9,166 bases of DNA from Gammaproteobacteria bacterium RBG_16_57_12 (lineage in GTDB: Bacteria > Pseudomonadota > Gammaproteobacteria > RBG-16-57-12), in assembly GCA_001801365.1 (NCBI GenBank), contig MGXL01000137.1, positions 15,751-24,916 of the forward strand, given 5' to 3'. Below are positions 6,642 to 9,166 of the stretch, one piece after another. A model generated the notes under the pieces. It searched no databases. It was not told where the DNA came from and worked only from the letters and a program-made list of their open reading frames with translations. A program made the position numbers and the translations under genes. The stretch's first letter is position 1; every line of letters begins with the position of its first letter.

Positions 6642-7505
6642 ATGGAACAGGAAATAGAAAAGCCCTTTGCTAGGCAAATTCTGAAATCAATGCCATTTGG
6701 AATCATGGTCACCGACCAGCAGGGCAATATTGCCTGGACCAATGATCTGATGAGAGATCTGATCGATGTCAGCACCTCAGGCAGTGGCCATGGCGCCGCC
6801 CAGTTACAACAGGCCGCCGTGACTTTTCTCAACGATCAGCGGTTAATCTCTTTAACTGATCCGGTCGACAGTACCGAGATCTGGATCAGGCATAGTGAAT
6901 TTCCCATTAAGGATGACACCGGCAGGGCTTTGGCAGTGCATTTCTATGAAGATGTGTCGGAGGCCAGGGACTTACGGCAGCAACGCGATCAACTTGAGGA
7001 GAAACTGCAGAAGCTCACCCCGGTTGACCCGCTGACCAATCTGCCCAGCCGCCACGCCATACTTCAATCCCTGACACCACTGGTATCTCTCAGCCGGCGT
7101 TATGCCAAGCCACTCAGTATCATCCTGCTGGAAATATCCAACCTCGATCAATTTGACGAGGAGCATGGCGAGCCCACGGCGGGTGAAGTTCTTGTCTCCT
7201 TGAGCCGTTTGCTCAAGGATCAGATGCGCTGGGCTGATTTGATCGGCCGCTATGACAATAATCAGTTTCTGCTGGTGCTACCCGAAACCGCCAGGGATGA
7301 TGCCGTCAAGCTGGTCGATAAAATCCATCCGATGATCTCACAGCTGGATGTACCGGAGTTGCCGTTCGGCCCGGTTGCACTCACACCGAAATATGGAATT
7401 TCACAGTGGGCCAAAGGCGATGACATGCGGCGACTTATGCAGCGCGCTACGCAAGCGCTCCATACCGCGCGTGCCACCGAGGCAACGCCTGTAGAGATAC
7501 TCTGA
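6642..7505 (+). CDS. PAS protein with degenerate GGDEF domain and intact I-site
   Basis: This 287-residue soluble protein has an N-terminal PAS-like domain (about 10-105; MPFGIMVTDQQGNIAWTND is typical), a short coiled-coil linker (about 107-125) and a C-terminal GGDEF fold (from DPLTNLPSR at 129). The signature loop reads DNNQF (205-209) instead of GGDEF, and the usual metal-binding DxD segment reads EIS. Diguanylate cyclase activity is therefore very unlikely. The inhibitory I-site RxxD is kept as RWAD (196-199), exactly five residues before the signature, so the domain could still bind cyclic-di-GMP as a receptor. The PAS ligand is unknown. There is no signal peptide, membrane segment or EAL domain. 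The gene stands alone, divergent from cyaA. The start is set by the ribosome-binding site at 6629; an open frame reaches 6582. Confidence 0.85.
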   Translation: MEQEIEKPFARQILKSMPFGIMVTDQQGNIAWTNDLMRDLIDVSTSGSGHGAAQLQQAAVTFLNDQRLISLTDPVDSTEIWIRHSEFPIKDDTGRALAVHFYEDVSEARDLRQQRDQLEEKLQKLTPVDPLTNLPSRHAILQSLTPLVSLSRRYAKPLSIILLEISNLDQFDEEHGEPTAGEVLVSLSRLLKDQMRWADLIGRYDNNQFLLVLPETARDDAVKLVDKIHPMISQLDVPELPFGPVALTPKYGISQWAKGDDMRRLMQRATQALHTARATEATPVEIL

Positions 7506-7546
7506 CTGTAATACTGCTGGCGGATCTTACAAAATGATTTTATGTC

Positions 7547-7571
7547 GGCGTGGAGATATGCAATTCACGCC
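7547..7571. terminator. Possible weak terminator hairpin downstream of tRNA-Thr
   Basis: GGCGTG (7547-7552) and CACGCC (7566-7571) form a perfect 6-bp stem, extendable by a G-T and an A-T pair, with a loop of about 9-13 nt. It lies 12 bp after the tRNA 3' end on the minus strand and about 40 bp after the GGDEF stop codon on the plus strand. Only a short, interrupted T-rich stretch follows on the minus strand, so termination would be inefficient. Confidence 0.3.
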
Positions 7572-7582
7572 TGTGGTTGGGA

Positions 7583-7658
<76 letters not shown>

Positions 7659-7695
7659 GCAAGTATCCCGTTTACCACGGAATTAAGGCGCACAC

Positions 7696-7725
7696 AGTAT
7701 ATCGGGAAGTCGGTACTGCGGACAA
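7696..7725 (-). promoter_or_regulatory. Promoter of tRNA-Thr
   Basis: On the minus strand TTGTCC (7720-7725) is followed after 18 nt by TATACT (7696-7701), with four of six and five of six consensus matches. A GC-rich stretch (gtgtgcgcc) follows, like the discriminator of stringently controlled stable-RNA promoters. The start would be near 7689, giving a leader of about 30 nt. The promoter begins 12 bp after the stop codon of the Irr-like gene. Confidence 0.55.
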
Positions 7726-7736
7726 GCCGGAAATGA

Positions 7737-8216
7737 TCAGCCAGCAGGATTGCGTTTGCGCACCCTTACCACTACCTCAACGCACTGCACTTCAGTACCT
7801 TCCGGCGGCTCGGGCAACTTTGCCACGGTGATTTTATCCAGATCAACATCGTGCAGTTCGCCATTTTCCTCATTGTAGAAATGATGGTGCTGGCTGGTAT
7901 TGGAATCATAAAAGACCTTGGAAGGATCGATGACAACTTCCTTGACCAGACCCTTCTTAACAAACAAATTCAGGGTATTGTATACCGTTGCCTTGGATAC
8001 ATAGGCCCGTTCTCTGTTTACTTCTTCAAGAATCTGGTCGGCGGATTTGTGAGTATGGCAGGTCAGCAACACCTGGGCGATTTTAATACGCTGGCGCGTC
8101 GGGCTGATCTTGTATTTGTTCAGCAAACTGAATATCTGCTCGGGCGCCGCCTGCGGCCCACCGATGCCGGTAATTCTGCTGGTCAATTCGCCATGTGAAA
8201 AAGGTAGTACTCTCAT
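7737..8216 (-). CDS. Fur-family regulator, Irr-like
   Basis: This is a 159-residue winged-helix repressor of the Fur superfamily. The DNA-binding part includes SPTRQRIKIAQVL (39-51) and the recognition region SKATVYNTLNLFVKKGLV (74-91). The dimerisation domain carries SKVFYDSNTSQHHHFYNEENGE, with a histidine run at 110-112, and ends with KLPEPPEGTEV. That combination is typical of Irr, the iron-response regulator known in alphaproteobacteria, where heme and iron status control its activity. The structural-zinc CxxC of ferric-uptake Fur is absent: the two cysteines align with N115 and N118. Only C53 and C145 remain. AAGGAG (8225-8230) lies eight bases before the ATG, so the start is secure. 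PerR or a divergent Fur is less likely; whether it binds heme is not shown by the sequence. Confidence 0.85.
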   Translation of the reverse strand: MRVLPFSHGELTSRITGIGGPQAAPEQIFSLLNKYKISPTRQRIKIAQVLLTCHTHKSADQILEEVNRERAYVSKATVYNTLNLFVKKGLVKEVVIDPSKVFYDSNTSQHHHFYNEENGELHDVDLDKITVAKLPEPPEGTEVQCVEVVVRVRKRNPAG

Positions 8217-8265
8217 ATTCGTTTCTCCTTGAGTTAACTACCCTATCGACAGCAACCGTCCGATA

Positions 8266-8272
8266 TTTAGAA
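8266..8272. promoter_or_regulatory. Possible Irr/ICE-like half-site upstream of the Irr-like gene
   Basis: TTTAGAA equals one arm of the iron control element described for alphaproteobacterial Irr (TTTAGAA-N3-TTCTAAA). The second arm is not matched: the corresponding bases match at only two positions. It lies about 50 bp before the gene, where an autoregulatory site could be. The region is AT-rich, so a chance match is quite possible. Confidence 0.2.
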
Positions 8273-8294
8273 AAAAATTAGCGCCTTTAATTCT
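8271..8294 (-). terminator. Weak terminator downstream of the glycine oxidase gene
   Basis: Just after the glycine oxidase stop, the minus strand shows AGAATTA (8288-8294), a 7-nt loop, and TAATTTT (8274-8280), leading into a run of seven T (8271-8277). The stem is AT-rich with one G-T pair, so it is weak. If read through, the glycine oxidase and Irr-like genes would be co-transcribed. Confidence 0.35.
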
Positions 8295-8302
8295 GTTCAG
8301 GC

Positions 8303-9166
8303 TTACATGGCATAGGGGGAAGGATCTAGAATTGGTCTATCCCCGGTGATGATATCGGTAAGTAGCCTCGCAGAAGCATAGCCGGCCACAATACCATTGC
8401 GAAAATGCCCGGTATTGACATAGACCCCATCGAGACGGGGTATCGCACCGATCATAGGTATCCCGCGTGATGAACCCGGGCGTAATCCGGCCCAGTGCTG
8501 GATCACATCGGCATGTGACAGACCCGACACTATATCGGTCGCGGCCTGGTGCAGCTCACTGTAGGCCTGCGCGGTAATGGATTTATCAAATCCCGCGTGC
8601 TCAAGCGTGCTGCCGACCAACACCAGACCATCCTTGCGTGGTATTACATATCTGCCCTGCTTGAGTACAATGCGTGAGAGCAGCCTCGGCCGGGTTTGCA
8701 ACAACAGCATCTGACCGCGCACCGGCATAATGTCCGCAGTCATGCCCAGCTTACTCAGCAATAATCCACTCCAGGCACCGCCGGCGATGATCACGATATC
8801 TGCGGCATAACTTCCGCGTGCGGTAATCACGGACTGGATGCGCTGCTCACTGATAACAAAGCCAGATACTTCAGCATGCTCGATGACACTGACACCCCGG
8901 ACGCTGAGGCTGTGATGCAAGGCCTGTAACAGGCGCGGATTGCGCACCTGCCCCACCCCCGGCAACCATAAGGCTTCATCATAACGGTCGGTGATGGCCG
9001 GCTCACAGCGATTGATCTGCTCCCGGGTCAGCAATTGCAGTTCTGTGCCGGTACGACGTGCCCATGACGTGGCCTCGTCCCGCTCATCGGTATCCAGGAT
9101 CAACAAGCCGCACTGAAGATGGTGAAGATCAACGCCAGTTTCATGCAGCAACTCTTCAGCCAGGGT
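8303..9166 (-). CDS. thiO: Glycine oxidase ThiO-like FAD enzyme, 5'-truncated
   Basis: This FAD-dependent amine oxidase of the DAO family most resembles ThiO, which oxidises glycine to iminoglycine for the thiazole branch of thiamine synthesis in the cytoplasm. The frame is open to the right edge of the window; a TTG at 9151 is internal and should not be taken as the start. The 287 residues seen are the C-terminal part of about 360-370, so the GxGxxG dinucleotide-binding N-terminus is missing. Visible marks are VIIAGGAWS, RGQMLLLQ, GRYVIPRKDGLVLVGST, GLRPGSS and GHFRNGI (8393-8410). The arginines of the last two resemble the substrate carboxylate-binding arginines of B. subtilis glycine oxidase. 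A D-amino-acid dehydrogenase is the main alternative. The gene ends 86 bp before the Irr-like gene on the same strand. No other thi gene is in the window. Confidence 0.87.
   Translation of the reverse strand, partial: TLAEELLHETGVDLHHLQCGLLILDTDERDEATSWARRTGTELQLLTREQINRCEPAITDRYDEALWLPGVGQVRNPRLLQALHHSLSVRGVSVIEHAEVSGFVISEQRIQSVITARGSYAADIVIIAGGAWSGLLLSKLGMTADIMPVRGQMLLLQTRPRLLSRIVLKQGRYVIPRKDGLVLVGSTLEHAGFDKSITAQAYSELHQAATDIVSGLSHADVIQHWAGLRPGSSRGIPMIGAIPRLDGVYVNTGHFRNGIVAGYASARLLTDIITGDRPILDPSPYAM

Noticed and set aside
7530..7546. AT-rich dyad ACAAAATGATTTTATGT as a terminator of the GGDEF gene
   Set aside because: It has mismatches, no GC stem and no T-run after it.

Overview
The window looks like ordinary chromosomal DNA from a gammaproteobacterium. 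A class I (enterobacterial-type) adenylate cyclase, an lptM–lysA gene pair, and a CysI-type hemoprotein followed by a DUF934 gene are all familiar from that class. I cannot name the genus. An Irr-like Fur-family regulator and a ThiO-type glycine oxidase would fit an environmental lineage, possibly near the sulfur-oxidising groups, but that is only a guess.

Layout. Positions 1-1861 (+) hold the end of a siroheme sulfite/nitrite reductase (cut by the left edge) and an overlapping DUF934 gene, both linked to sulfite reduction in sulfate assimilation. They run head-on into lysA (1846-3129, -), with the two 3' ends overlapping by 16 bp. Just upstream of lysA is a 37-codon lipoprotein gene, lptM (3144-3257, -), and then cyaA (3399-6242, -), which makes cAMP. 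A gene-free stretch of about 400 bp (6243-6641) separates cyaA from a divergent gene for a PAS protein with a degenerate GGDEF domain (6642-7505, +). This stretch carries a CRP-like palindrome, a good promoter for the GGDEF gene and two inverted repeats. To the right are tRNA-Thr(CGT) (7583-7658, -) with its own promoter, an Irr-like regulator (7737-8216, -) and the C-terminal part of a glycine oxidase (8303-9166, -), cut by the right edge.

How the genes relate. cysI and the DUF934 gene act together in sulfur assimilation. LysA makes lysine, and LptM helps assemble the LPS transport complex in the outer membrane. CyaA makes cAMP, and the neighbouring PAS-GGDEF protein probably senses cyclic-di-GMP instead of making it, so two nucleotide second-messenger genes share one divergent control region. 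The Irr-like protein would link iron or heme status to gene expression, and glycine oxidase feeds the thiazole branch of thiamine synthesis.

I found no phage, insertion sequence, CRISPR array, toxin-antitoxin or defence genes, and nothing I would call a wholly new system. The points most worth following up are the GGDEF protein with a lost active site but an intact I-site, the CRP-like site in front of cyaA, and the Irr-like regulator.
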